A stretch of DNA of 41,321 bases, from positions 1-41,321 of the forward strand of contig JAFWAX010000035.1 of the NCBI GenBank assembly GCA_017507385.1, in the 5' to 3' direction. A program made the position numbers and the translations under genes. Below, piece by piece: positions 16,292-24,216 of this stretch. Below the pieces are notes generated by a model. That model was not told where the DNA came from, searched no databases, and saw nothing but the letters and a program-made list of their open reading frames with translations. The first letter of the stretch is position 1. Each line of letters opens with the position of its first letter. The stretch is from Bacteroidaceae bacterium (GTDB lineage: Bacteria; Bacteroidota; Bacteroidia; Bacteroidales; Bacteroidaceae).

Positions 16292-17551
16292 TCACTTTTT
16301 CTTTCCTCTTCCTTTTTCCAGATACCGTTGCAGTGCATCGAGGTCGGAATGCTGTGTGATGTCATATTCTGTCTGGTCGTAGCTGCCTTGCACGAGTGTG
16401 ACAGTACCGTCCTTGGCAAGATAGAAGGCGTCGAATCCGAAGAATTTCTTGATGAAGGAGACTCGCTTTCGTGGTTCTTGCCCGAGGATGATGGAATAGA
16501 ACTCTTTGCGGGTGTCGCAGCCTACTTGGAGCAGGGAGCGGATGTCGTAGTAGTCGCCGAGTTTCTGCTGTGCGGTGTCAATCTTGGTAGTGTTGTTGGT
16601 GACACAGACGAGCACGGCGTTCTTCTTGTTTTTGTCTGCTTTCTTTTTCTTTTCGGTCACTTTGATTTGGTCGAAGCCTTCGCCCCACACGCCGCTGGCA
16701 TCGGTCATGCTGACGAAAGCGTATGGGTCGATGCTTTTAATCATGCGCTGTATCATGAACTGTTCGCGCCGGCGTACTACGCTGACGATGACTTTGCGGT
16801 CGGTGCGTGTGAACCATCCCTGTCCGTCGAGTATGGTGACGCCGTGGTGTGTCTTGACGATGGCGTCGGCTATGGCTTCAGGGTTGCGCGAGAATATCAT
16901 GAACTGTACGGATTGGTGGCGTCGGCGCATCCAGTAGTCGATGGTGGTGGAGCAGATGAAGAGCATGACGAAGCCGTAGATGACGCGGTACCAGTCGTGG
17001 AAGATGAAGTAGCATGAGGAGATGATGACAATGTCGCATGTCATGATGACTGAGCCCAGCGACATGGTCTTGTACTTGTTGACGATGGCAGCGATGATGT
17101 CAGTCCCTCCTGTAGAGCCGTTGCTTTCGAAGCATACGCCTACGCCCACTCCGCAGAGGATGGCGCCGAGGACACAGGCCATGAAGGACTCTTCGCCTAT
17201 GAATTTGGGCAGTATCATTTCAGAAGGGTTGGCCGGATTGGGCACTTCGATGATACGCTGCAACAGCCACAGAATGAAGGTCATGAAGAAGACGGCGTAG
17301 ATGGTCTTGAAGCAAAACCGAAAGCCGAGCACCTTGATGGCTGCAACGAGGAGGGTGGCATTGATGATGATGTAGGTGACTTGCACCTCGATGCCTGTGG
17401 CGTAGTAAATAATGGAAGCGATACCTGCCACACCGCCCGTGGTGAGGTTGTATGGGAGCATGAAGATAGTGACTCCCATTGCATAGAGAATTACGCCCAA
17501 TGATATGAGGGCATAGTCTTTCAGTTCATGAAGGAGGAGACGCTTTGTCAT
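16292..17551 (-). CDS. YitT family membrane protein with C-terminal extension
   Basis: A polytopic inner-membrane protein of unknown transport role. Residues about 10-200 hold the YitT membrane domain with hydrophobic helices (YALISLGVILYAMGVTIFML, VAAIKVLGFRF, FMACVLGAILCGVGVGVCF) and the conserved SNGSTGGTDIIAAIVNKY. The soluble DUF2179 domain follows (GVTILDGQGWFTRTDRKVI, PYAFVSMTDASGVWGEGF). After a lysine-rich linker (about 305-317) there are about 100 more residues (AVLVCVTNNTTKI to QRYLEKGRGKKK) that the usual YitT proteins of about 290 residues lack. It lies downstream of leuS on the same strand, separated by 192 bp with a hairpin at 17658-17712. Confidence 0.85.
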   Translation of the reverse strand: MTKRLLLHELKDYALISLGVILYAMGVTIFMLPYNLTTGGVAGIASIIYYATGIEVQVTYIIINATLLVAAIKVLGFRFCFKTIYAVFFMTFILWLLQRIIEVPNPANPSEMILPKFIGEESFMACVLGAILCGVGVGVCFESNGSTGGTDIIAAIVNKYKTMSLGSVIMTCDIVIISSCYFIFHDWYRVIYGFVMLFICSTTIDYWMRRRHQSVQFMIFSRNPEAIADAIVKTHHGVTILDGQGWFTRTDRKVIVSVVRRREQFMIQRMIKSIDPYAFVSMTDASGVWGEGFDQIKVTEKKKKADKNKKNAVLVCVTNNTTKIDTAQQKLGDYYDIRSLLQVGCDTRKEFYSIILGQEPRKRVSFIKKFFGFDAFYLAKDGTVTLVQGSYDQTEYDITQHSDLDALQRYLEKGRGKKK

Positions 17552-17657
17552 AGGGGATAATTAGAAAGTTAAGTAGTTAGATGATAGTCTAATAGCTAAT
17601 CCTGCTGGGCAAGTTTTGTGAGTTAAGGAGGCGGGGGAGGCATCTGCTGTTCAGAAG

Positions 17658-17712
17658 AGGGAGGTAGAGGACGATGCTCTGCGACTTTTCGTCAAATGTC
17701 CTCTATCTCCCT
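17658..17712. other. Long hairpin between leuS and yitT
   Basis: AGGGAGGTAGAGGAC (17658-17672) pairs with GTCCTCTATCTCCCT (17698-17712) with one mismatch, loop 25 nt. It lies just after the leuS stop on the minus strand. There is no U-run, so termination is uncertain; it may mark an mRNA 3' end or processing site. Confidence 0.5.
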
Positions 17713-17743
17713 TTGTTTCTTCTGGCTCCTCCGAGAAATATAT

Positions 17744-20587
17744 TTATTTTTTCAGAACGATATTGATCATTTTGCCTGGAACGACAATGACCTTTGCAAC
17801 GGTGAACCCTTCCATCCATTTGGCAGACTGAGGATTCTCCAGTGCAGCTTTCTCAGCTTCTTCCTTGCTGATGTCGGCAGGGAACTCCATAGGGAAGCGT
17901 GCCTTTCCGTTGAAGGCTACCATCATCTTGACAGCATCTTCCTTCAGGTATTCCTCGTTGAAAGCAGGCCACTGAGCGTCGCAAACGGTTGTGTCGTGTC
18001 CGAGCAGCTGCCAGAGCTCTTCGGCAAGGTGTGGGCAGAATGGAGCGAGCAGGACGGTCAGATCCTCTTTCACTTGACGGCTGGCGCTCTTCTGCTTGGT
18101 CAATTCATTAAGACACACCATGAAAGCGGCGATAGATGTGTTGTAGGAGAACTGTTCGATGTCGCCTGTCACCTTCTTGATGAGGGTGTGAAGCGCCTTC
18201 AGCTCTTCCTTGCTTGGAGCATCATCGGTGGCAGCAATCTTGCCGTCCTCTGTAGTCATGAACTTCCATAGTTTCTTCAGAAAACGATGACAACCGTCAA
18301 TGCCGTTAGTGTCCCAAGGCTTGCTCTGCTCGACAGGTCCGAGGAACATTTCGTAGAGGCGAAGGGTGTCGGCACCAAATCGCTCTACAATCATGTCGGG
18401 GTTCACCACGTTGAACATTGACTTAGACATCTTCTCTACGGCCCATCCGCAGATGTACTTGCCTTCGTCGTTAAGGATGAACTCAGCTGTTTCGTACTCA
18501 GGACGCCATGCCTTGAAAGATTCGATGTCGAGCACGTCAGCGCTCACGATGTTCACGTCCACATGGAGCGGAGTGACATCATAGCCATCCTTCTTGTCGA
18601 AAGAAACGAAAGTGTTGGTATCTTTAATGCGATAGACAAAATTGCTTCGTCCCTGAATCATGCCTTGGTTGATGAGTTTCTGGAAAGGCTCTTCCTTGCA
18701 AGAAATGCCAAGGTCGAAAAGGAACTTGTTCCAGAAACGGCTATAAATGAGGTGACCAGTAGCGTGTTCGCTGCCACCTACATAGAGGTCCACATTCTGC
18801 CAGTACTCGTCTGCTTCCTTGCTGAGCAGTGCTTCAGCGTTGTGTGGGTCCATGTAGCGGAGATAGTAAGCCGAGCTGCCTGCAAAGCCTGGCATCGTGT
18901 AAAGCTCGATAGGGAATACTGTCGCATTGTCTATTTTGCTGTTTTCCACAATCTTCCTGTTCACTTCGTCCCAAGCCCAGACAGTAGCATTGCCCAGTGG
19001 CGGTTCACCAGTCTCAGTAGGCAGGAACTTGTCCACTTCAGGCAGTTCGATAGGCAGGCACTCCTCTGGAATCATTGTATGGATGCCGTTCTTGTAATAT
19101 ACAGGGAAAGGCTCACCCCAATAGCGCTGACGAGAGAAGATGGCGTCACGCAGGCGATAGTTCACCTTCACGCGACCCAGTCCTGCTTCCTTCACATACT
19201 TCTTCGTGGCTGCAATCGCTTCCTTCACGGTGAGTCCGTTGAGGCTGAAGTCAATGTATGGCTTCACGTCCTTGCGAGGCGAGTTGGTCACGATACCCTC
19301 CTTGGCATCGTAGCTCTCCTCTGATACATCTGCTCCCTCGATGAGCGGAATGATAGGCAGGTTAAAGTGCTTGGCAAACGCATAGTCGCGGCTGTCATGA
19401 GCAGGTACTGCCATGATGGCACCCGTACCATAACCTGCCAACACATATTCTGAAATCCAGATAGGATTCTTCTCGCCAGTGAAAGGGTTGATGGCATACG
19501 AACCAGAGAACACACCTGTCACCTTGTGGTCAATCATGCGTTCACGCTCCGTACGCCCCTTTACATACTTGATATATTCTTCTACAGCCGCCTTCTGTTC
19601 AGCTGTAGTCACCTTCTCCACCAGTTCGCTTTCAGGTGCCAGCACCATGAAAGTCACACCAAACATTGTGTCGGCACGAGTCGTAAAGATAGTGAACGAT
19701 TCATCAGAGTCGGCAATCTTGAACTCAACCTCAGTACCCTCGCTTCGTCCTATCCAGTTCTTCTGAGTCTCCTTGATAGAGTCGCTCCATTCGATAGTCT
19801 CCAGACCATCCAGCAGACGCTGAGCATAAGCGCTCACACGCAGACACCACTGACGCATCTTCTTCTGCTCCACAGGGAAACCGCCACGTTCGCTCACACC
19901 ATCAACCACCTCGTCATTCGCCAGCACCGTGCCAAGTCCAGCACACCAGTTCACCATTGTTTCGCCCATGAAAGCAATGCGGTAGTTCATCAGCACATCA
20001 CTCTTCTGCTTCTCATCCATCGCCTTCCATTCCTCAGCAGTGAACGTCAGATTCTCTGTCTGAGCCACATCCAGCCCCTCTGTGCCTTTCTCTTCAAAAT
20101 GCTCAATCAGTTTCTCGATAGGCTGCGCCGACTGGCACTTATTGCAGAAGAAAGAGTTGAACATCTTCTGGAAAGCCCACTGAGTCCAGTGGTAGTAGTC
20201 AGGCGTACAAGTTCTTACCTCTCTGTCCCAATCGAAGCAGAAACCAATCTTGTCCAGCTGCTCACGGTAGCGGTCAATATTAGCAAAAGTAGTCTTCTCA
20301 GGGTGCTGTCCTGTTTGAATGGCATACTGCTCAGCAGGCAGTCCGTAAGCATCATATCCCATAGGATTCAGCACATTGAAGCCCTGCAGACGCTTGCAGC
20401 GCGCATAGATGTCGCTGGCGATATAGCCCAGAGGGTGTCCCACGTGCAGACCAGCCCCACTTGGATAAGGGAACATATTCAGCACATAAAACTTCTTCTT
20501 ATTCTTATCCTCGACAACCTTGTAGGTCTTCTCCTCGACCCACTTCTGCTGCCATTTCTTCTCAATCTCTCTAAAATTGTATTCCAT
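17744..20587 (-). CDS. leuS: Leucyl-tRNA synthetase
   Basis: It attaches leucine to tRNA-Leu. The 947-residue class I enzyme has the HIGH-type motif HVGH at 48-51 within [16 protein letters not shown], and the KMSKS motif at 719-723 ([15 protein letters not shown]). The inserted editing domain (CP1) lies between, with the conserved [14 protein letters not shown] and the T-rich [13 protein letters not shown]. It carries the insertion after FFCNKCQ that is common in Bacteroidetes LeuRS. The start at 20587 follows a TACCTTTG promoter box, and [16 protein letters not shown] is the standard N-terminus. Length is in the expected range. It is upstream of the yitT-like gene and possibly co-transcribed. 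Confidence 0.98.
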   Translation of the reverse strand: MEYNFREIEKKWQQKWVEEKTYKVVEDKNKKKFYVLNMFPYPSGAGLHVGHPLGYIASDIYARCKRLQGFNVLNPMGYDAYGLPAEQYAIQTGQHPEKTTFANIDRYREQLDKIGFCFDWDREVRTCTPDYYHWTQWAFQKMFNSFFCNKCQSAQPIEKLIEHFEEKGTEGLDVAQTENLTFTAEEWKAMDEKQKSDVLMNYRIAFMGETMVNWCAGLGTVLANDEVVDGVSERGGFPVEQKKMRQWCLRVSAYAQRLLDGLETIEWSDSIKETQKNWIGRSEGTEVEFKIADSDESFTIFTTRADTMFGVTFMVLAPESELVEKVTTAEQKAAVEEYIKYVKGRTERERMIDHKVTGVFSGSYAINPFTGEKNPIWISEYVLAGYGTGAIMAVPAHDSRDYAFAKHFNLPIIPLIEGADVSEESYDAKEGIVTNSPRKDVKPYIDFSLNGLTVKEAIAATKKYVKEAGLGRVKVNYRLRDAIFSRQRYWGEPFPVYYKNGIHTMIPEECLPIELPEVDKFLPTETGEPPLGNATVWAWDEVNRKIVENSKIDNATVFPIELYTMPGFAGSSAYYLRYMDPHNAEALLSKEADEYWQNVDLYVGGSEHATGHLIYSRFWNKFLFDLGISCKEEPFQKLINQGMIQGRSNFVYRIKDTNTFVSFDKKDGYDVTPLHVDVNIVSADVLDIESFKAWRPEYETAEFILNDEGKYICGWAVEKMSKSMFNVVNPDMIVERFGADTLRLYEMFLGPVEQSKPWDTNGIDGCHRFLKKLWKFMTTEDGKIAATDDAPSKEELKALHTLIKKVTGDIEQFSYNTSIAAFMVCLNELTKQKSASRQVKEDLTVLLAPFCPHLAEELWQLLGHDTTVCDAQWPAFNEEYLKEDAVKMMVAFNGKARFPMEFPADISKEEAEKAALENPQSAKWMEGFTVAKVIVVPGKMINIVLKK

Positions 20588-20614
20588 TTTGTTTCAGTAG
20601 TTTAATTTTGGGTA

Positions 20615-20644
20615 CAAAGGTAGTGAAAACCGAACACAATACAA
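20615..20644 (-). promoter_or_regulatory. leuS promoter (-33 TTG, -7 TACCTTTG)
   Basis: On the minus strand TACCTTTG (plus-strand 20615-20622) is preceded, after 19 nt, by TTG (20642-20644), which fits the Bacteroidetes sigma-ABfr pattern. It lies 27 nt upstream of the leuS ATG. Confidence 0.7.
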
Positions 20645-20827
20645 AACAAAGATATTTGTTTTTATTGTAGAGGTGCATCCTACCTTATGTAAAGGTACGG
20701 TTAAGTGAGAGAAAAACCAAATTTATTTGAGTTTTTCCGAACGCAAGCACCTTCGACGAAGTCAATGGTACGCATTTTAATTCAGAATGAAGCATCAATT
20801 CAAAAGAATTGAATATGGGCACAAAAG

Positions 20828-20864
20828 AAAAAGCCTCAAGTTCTTTTTTGACTTGAGGCTTTTT
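20828..20864. terminator. Bidirectional terminator after the restriction-modification operon
   Basis: AAAAAGCCTCAAGT (20828-20841) and ACTTGAGGCTTTTT (20851-20864) form a perfect 14-bp stem with a 9-nt loop. Read on the minus strand, it ends in T-rich sequence, as expected for the end of the endonuclease transcript. Apart from this and the leuS promoter, 20645-21049 shows only AT-rich sequence with no gene. Confidence 0.8.
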
Positions 20865-21049
20865 AATTCATGGAGTGGAATTATACACTCAATAGCATCA
20901 TGTTGAAAGGTTGTTCGGAATCTAAACAACCATTTATGTCTCTTAGTTGCTCTCTTCGTATGCTTTTTCCATTATAGTCCTTTTATCGAACTAACAAGTT
21001 TTTTTTGTGAATTCGTTCATTTTCGTCTAAAAGGATTTCACTTATAATA

Positions 21050-22042
21050 TCATCCTTTAAAAACAGTTTGTCTATGATACTCCAAATATTTTGCTCTTTC
21101 TGAATTTATAGGTAGAAATTGAAAGAATTGGTTTTCTTTAATTCCAATTCTTTCTTTCACTTGTCTTGATAGCCAATTGGAAATGGAAACACGTTTCTCA
21201 TCACTGAAAGTTATAAAACCCCTATCAAAGAGTTTGTCATATAAAGGAGATAAGATGAACCCGTTATTGGGGTCTTTTTTTTCATGCAATGTGGAGACTG
21301 CCCACGGTTTTATGTGGCTGGCTATAAGTAAAGATTCTTCATTAATCATTGTAATGGGACAAAATGGGCACTCTTCTAATAGTTTTTTCCTGTACTCGTC
21401 TTGCCCTTCTCGAGTATATCTCATAGAAGCGGAACGAGTTGGTTTTTCCTCGCAAACAATCCATTCGTCATCATCATCTTGCAAAGATGACATACCATAA
21501 TTTTCAATATACGCTTTACGCTTTTCTATCTCTTGAAAATCCGCAAACAATTTCCAATAATAAATAGGGTGGCCATTGTATATTAAATGCATGGCAGAAA
21601 TGTAACTCACTAATGGGAGAGAAATTTCTCGAATCAGTTGATAAACATCATCGGAAGAATTTACATAACCACGAACACCTCCTATTTGTGTCTGTTCTTT
21701 GATATGAAATGTAATAATATCGGGTAAGGCGTTTATCTTTGCCATGCGTTCAAACCACAATGCACGCATTTCTCCTTTTCCACGATAGTTTTGTGAAGGA
21801 TGGAAATACTCTTCCTTTATAGCGTTCATATATGCCAACAAGTCCTTTTTTACGACAAAACAAGGGACAGTAAAGCCCTGTCCTCCAAAGAAATATTCAA
21901 TCTTATCTTTAGAGCCCACATAGAGTTTTGCCTCTCCATTGCCACCTCCCAGTTTATTTGGGGATTTGACCCAACTATCAGCAACAGATATAGGATTTTC
22001 TATTGTGTCGACAAACTCAAACTTGTTTCCTTCAATAATCAT
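21050..22042 (-). CDS. HNH-family type II restriction endonuclease (putative)
   Basis: Likely the nuclease partner of the upstream C5 methyltransferase. In 330 residues only the C-terminal third is recognisable: CPFC (225-228) as a zinc knuckle, SHIKPW (242-247) with the HNH His, NNGFILSPLYD (259-269) and LFDRGFITFSDEKR, which together match the HNH_2 type found in many restriction enzymes. The N-terminal 200 residues have no motif I know and probably hold target recognition (GGGNGEAKLYVGSKDKIEYFFGGQGF is striking but unassigned). Its ATG overlaps the methyltransferase stop (ATGA), implying translational coupling and methylase-first expression. Codon use is AT-rich compared with neighbours, suggesting transfer. 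Recognition sequence unknown. Confidence 0.75.
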   Translation of the reverse strand: MIIEGNKFEFVDTIENPISVADSWVKSPNKLGGGNGEAKLYVGSKDKIEYFFGGQGFTVPCFVVKKDLLAYMNAIKEEYFHPSQNYRGKGEMRALWFERMAKINALPDIITFHIKEQTQIGGVRGYVNSSDDVYQLIREISLPLVSYISAMHLIYNGHPIYYWKLFADFQEIEKRKAYIENYGMSSLQDDDDEWIVCEEKPTRSASMRYTREGQDEYRKKLLEECPFCPITMINEESLLIASHIKPWAVSTLHEKKDPNNGFILSPLYDKLFDRGFITFSDEKRVSISNWLSRQVKERIGIKENQFFQFLPINSERAKYLEYHRQTVFKG

Positions 22043-23343
22043 ATCTTCCCATATTTAGTTATATCCATTTGTTTCAGAATAGCAATCAATACATCTACCA
22101 CAATACTATTTCCGGCTTGTTGATACATTGCTGTATCTGACACCACTATTTTGAAAGAATCTTTAAATCCCATCAAACGAAGACATTCTCTTGGTGTTAG
22201 TTTTCTAATTCTTCCTTTGTGTGTTACATAGTTATCGACTCCAGCACGATGCATTTTGTGCATTGATTGAAGCAAAGGACGTGCAACATCAAGGTCTGTT
22301 TTTGTTGAAGTTTTAAAGTTCTTTGTTCCACCAGCGAGGACGTATTTTGCAACTTTATCAGAGAGGTAATATTTCTCCTCAACATCTTTAACATCAAAAA
22401 CGAATTCATCAAACGCTTCATCTGTTGGTGTTAATTCTGAATCAGGATGATATACAAAATCGCCATGCCAATTAAATTGCTGATTGCGCTTTTGGCAAAG
22501 TTGAATCTCACCATTGATTTGAGTGTAGGATTTGTCGTGATTCTTGTGGCTGGTCACGAATTTAATGCCTTTTTCTTTGAGGAAATACTTCGTATCGATA
22601 TAGTCCTCCAAGAAGTCATACATTTTGTATTCCAATTCTATTGGAGCAGGGAACTCAAAACTATTCTTTTTCTTAAATCCAAGACAATAGACACGTTCAC
22701 GATGCTGAGGTATACCATAGTCACAACTGTTCAGCACACGAAACTTCACATCGTATCCCAGTTCATTGAAAATGTCGTACATCACATGCCAAGTACGTCC
22801 TTTGTCGTGATTGAGCAATCCACGCACATTCTCAAATAGGAAGACTTTCGGCCGTGTCTCTTTCACGACACGAGCAAACTCATAGAACAATGTTCCACGA
22901 GCATCTTCAAATCCTAAACGATGACCTACCATCGAAAAGGCCTGACACGGTGCTCCGCCAATGACAAAATCTACTTTGCCTTTATATCGTCGGGCATCAA
23001 AGTCTCGAATATCAGTAAACCAATCTTTCTCATTTATCTCATAGTTTGCAAAATAACTTGCTTTACATTTAGGTTCAATATCGCCTGCAAACATAATCTG
23101 ATGTTTCAACCCAAGACGTTGAAAAGCGTGTTCTATAGCACCGATACCGCTGAACACCGTTCCTATCCTGACTGTGTTTTGGGGTTGCGAGAATTGTAAA
23201 TCCTTCCACAATATACCATCAGACAATGGTGTTTGTGGTATTGGGGTCTTATATTCCAACGCCAATGCACGGTCTTTTACAATGCGTTTGACTTTGTCTA
23301 TCTTCTCTGAACTTTCGTTGATATCCTTCTTTACTGTAGCCAT
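22039..23343 (-). CDS. DNA (cytosine-5-)-methyltransferase
   Basis: It methylates C5 of cytosine in a type II restriction-modification system. The 434 residues contain the ordered C5-MTase motifs: VRIGTVFSGIGAIEHAF (motif I, SAM binding, about 58-74), GGAPCQAFSMVGHR (motif IV, catalytic Cys133), FLFENVRGLL (motif VI), IPQHRERVYCLGF (motif VIII) and QQAGNSIVVDVL (motif X). The target-recognition region lies between VIII and X. The start MATVKKDI at 23343 is preferred over the upstream start at 23400 because the latter lies inside a hairpin module and gives an atypical extension. It overlaps the endonuclease gene by 4 nt. A long structured leader precedes it (23344-23910). Confidence 0.93.
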   Translation of the reverse strand: MATVKKDINESSEKIDKVKRIVKDRALALEYKTPIPQTPLSDGILWKDLQFSQPQNTVRIGTVFSGIGAIEHAFQRLGLKHQIMFAGDIEPKCKASYFANYEINEKDWFTDIRDFDARRYKGKVDFVIGGAPCQAFSMVGHRLGFEDARGTLFYEFARVVKETRPKVFLFENVRGLLNHDKGRTWHVMYDIFNELGYDVKFRVLNSCDYGIPQHRERVYCLGFKKKNSFEFPAPIELEYKMYDFLEDYIDTKYFLKEKGIKFVTSHKNHDKSYTQINGEIQLCQKRNQQFNWHGDFVYHPDSELTPTDEAFDEFVFDVKDVEEKYYLSDKVAKYVLAGGTKNFKTSTKTDLDVARPLLQSMHKMHRAGVDNYVTHKGRIRKLTPRECLRLMGFKDSFKIVVSDTAMYQQAGNSIVVDVLIAILKQMDITKYGKI

Positions 23344-23366
23344 GAAAAAGCCCTCTCTTCGTTTTG

Positions 23367-23446
23367 AAAAAAGGGCGTGGCAGAAGATGTGTTTAACCAA
23401 GGCTTACGACGGCCCACATCAGACAACAATCCAACTGTCCACGCCC
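23367..23446 (-). ncRNA. Leader hairpin module A with U-run, attenuator-like
   Basis: Read on the minus strand: GGGCGTGG (23446-23439) pairs with CCACGCCC (23380-23373), then six T (23372-23367). Inside, GATGTG (23420-23415) pairs with CACATC (23391-23386). The module ends 24 nt before the methyltransferase ATG, so terminating here would block the operon. A competing partner for the inner strand lies upstream (see findings). Confidence 0.5.
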
Positions 23447-23597
23447 GTATGAGCGTAAACATCCAATTGCTTGCCTAACTGATGTGTTCCTGAGGTCGTA
23501 ATTCTGGTTAATCAGTCAAATCAAGGATGTCAAAGACTCAATATTTCTTTAACTTTTTTCTTTGTTATTTGTTTTAGGTTATTAACTCTCTACACAG

Positions 23598-23677
23598 AAA
23601 AAAGGGTGCTTAACTTCTGCCTGTCGCATCTGAGGTCACCACAACCATTGCAATAACAGGACAGAGTTAAGACACCC
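23598..23677 (-). ncRNA. Leader hairpin module B with U-run
   Basis: Minus strand: GGGTGTCTTAACTCTG (23677-23662) pairs with CAGAAGTTAAGCACCC (23619-23604) with single-nt bulges, followed by six T (23603-23598). An inner CTGTC/GACAG stem extends it. Layout and downstream T-run parallel module A, 231 bp away. Confidence 0.5.
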
Positions 23678-23694
23678 ACGTTGGAGTATATAGA

Positions 23695-23746
23695 ACACCC
23701 GAGAAGTGTGCATGAGGGCATATACCCTCTGCACACTTGGGATGTG
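23695..23746 (-). ncRNA. Leader hairpin module C
   Basis: AAGTGTGCA+GAGGG (23704-23718, one bulged T) pairs with CCCTC+TGCACACTT (23725-23738) around a CATATA loop, and an outer ACACCC / GGGATGTGT pairing extends it. There is no U-run. It is the first strong structure downstream of the candidate promoter at 23914. Confidence 0.5.
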
Positions 23747-23913
23747 TTTATATGACACTCCCATGAGCATCACCTATGCTTTTGTTTTCGATTGCAAGTT
23801 TGAAAGTGGTGTTTCAGATGCCAAAAACAAAGCGTCAGTAACGCCTTCTAATATGTAGTTTGTTCACCTATTGTACGACTTCAAAAAGTTTCGTCTATTA
23901 AGGTGAGACCTTG

Positions 23914-23945
23914 CAAAATTACATCTTTTTCTGTAAAACACAAAG
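23914..23945 (-). promoter_or_regulatory. Candidate promoter of the restriction-modification operon
   Basis: On the minus strand TAATTTTG (plus-strand 23914-23921) follows TTG (23943-23945) after 21 nt. It is the only TAnnTTTG match on this strand between the methyltransferase gene and 23960, and would give a leader of about 565 nt. Another box (TATCTTTG, plus-strand 24023-24030) lies farther up. Confidence 0.5.
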
Positions 23946-23959
23946 TAATCTTCTGAGAA

Positions 23960-24032
23960 AGATAAATATTCTCTTTATCTTTGTTTTGTGGAGCATTCGG
24001 AAAACCACTCAGCTGTTTTAAACAAAGATAAA
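23960..24032. repeat. Alternating AAAGATAAA / TTTATCTTT inverted repeats
   Basis: AAAGATAAA at 23960-23968 pairs with TTTATCTTT at 23976-23984 (7-nt loop). TTTATCTTTGTTT (23976-23988) is also a perfect 13-bp inverted repeat of AAACAAAGATAAA (24020-24032). The middle copy can pair with only one at a time. Both outer copies hold -7 box sequences (TATCTTTG) that face each other. Confidence 0.55.
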
Positions 24033-24045
24033 ATTCGCGTTATTT

Positions 24046-24216
24046 TATCAAACTGACAAAGAATAATTGACCGGACCCCTCGGGTACGACGCATCGCACC
24101 CCTCGGGTCCGCCATGGCGGACCCGAGGGGTGCGGTTTTTATAGAAAGGCATATTCTTTCTTTTTTCAATATAAATAATGCTGAATATGAATAGATGCTC
24201 ATTCGTCGAACTCACG
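24046..24216 (-). mobile_element. MITE-like element, copy 3 (one end degraded)
   Basis: In reverse orientation this copy begins CGTGAGTTCGACGAAT (24216-24201) and follows copies 1 and 2 through the A-rich tract and the core palindrome (24095-24134, perfect) to GGTCAATTATTC. The far end then diverges and lacks the inverted repeat. CGTTATTT occurs at both sides (24038-24045, 24215-24222), which may be a target duplication or chance. It interrupts an ORF6N coding remnant. Confidence 0.75.

Noticed and set aside
16592-16640. C-terminal part of the YitT-like protein as a HAM1/RdgB domain (VCVTNNTTKI resembles LASNNAHKL)
   Set aside because: The resemblance is limited to a few residues; the other HAM1 motifs ([14 protein letters not shown]) are absent.
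23604-23677. Integron attC site (RYYYAAC / GTTRRRY boxes)
   Set aside because: GCTTAAC fits one box but GTTAAGA fails the other, there is no integron integrase or cassette array, and the T-run and module A parallel favour an RNA leader element.
23344-23960. Retron msr-msd RNA
   Set aside because: Closing stems are present, but no reverse transcriptase gene exists anywhere in the window.
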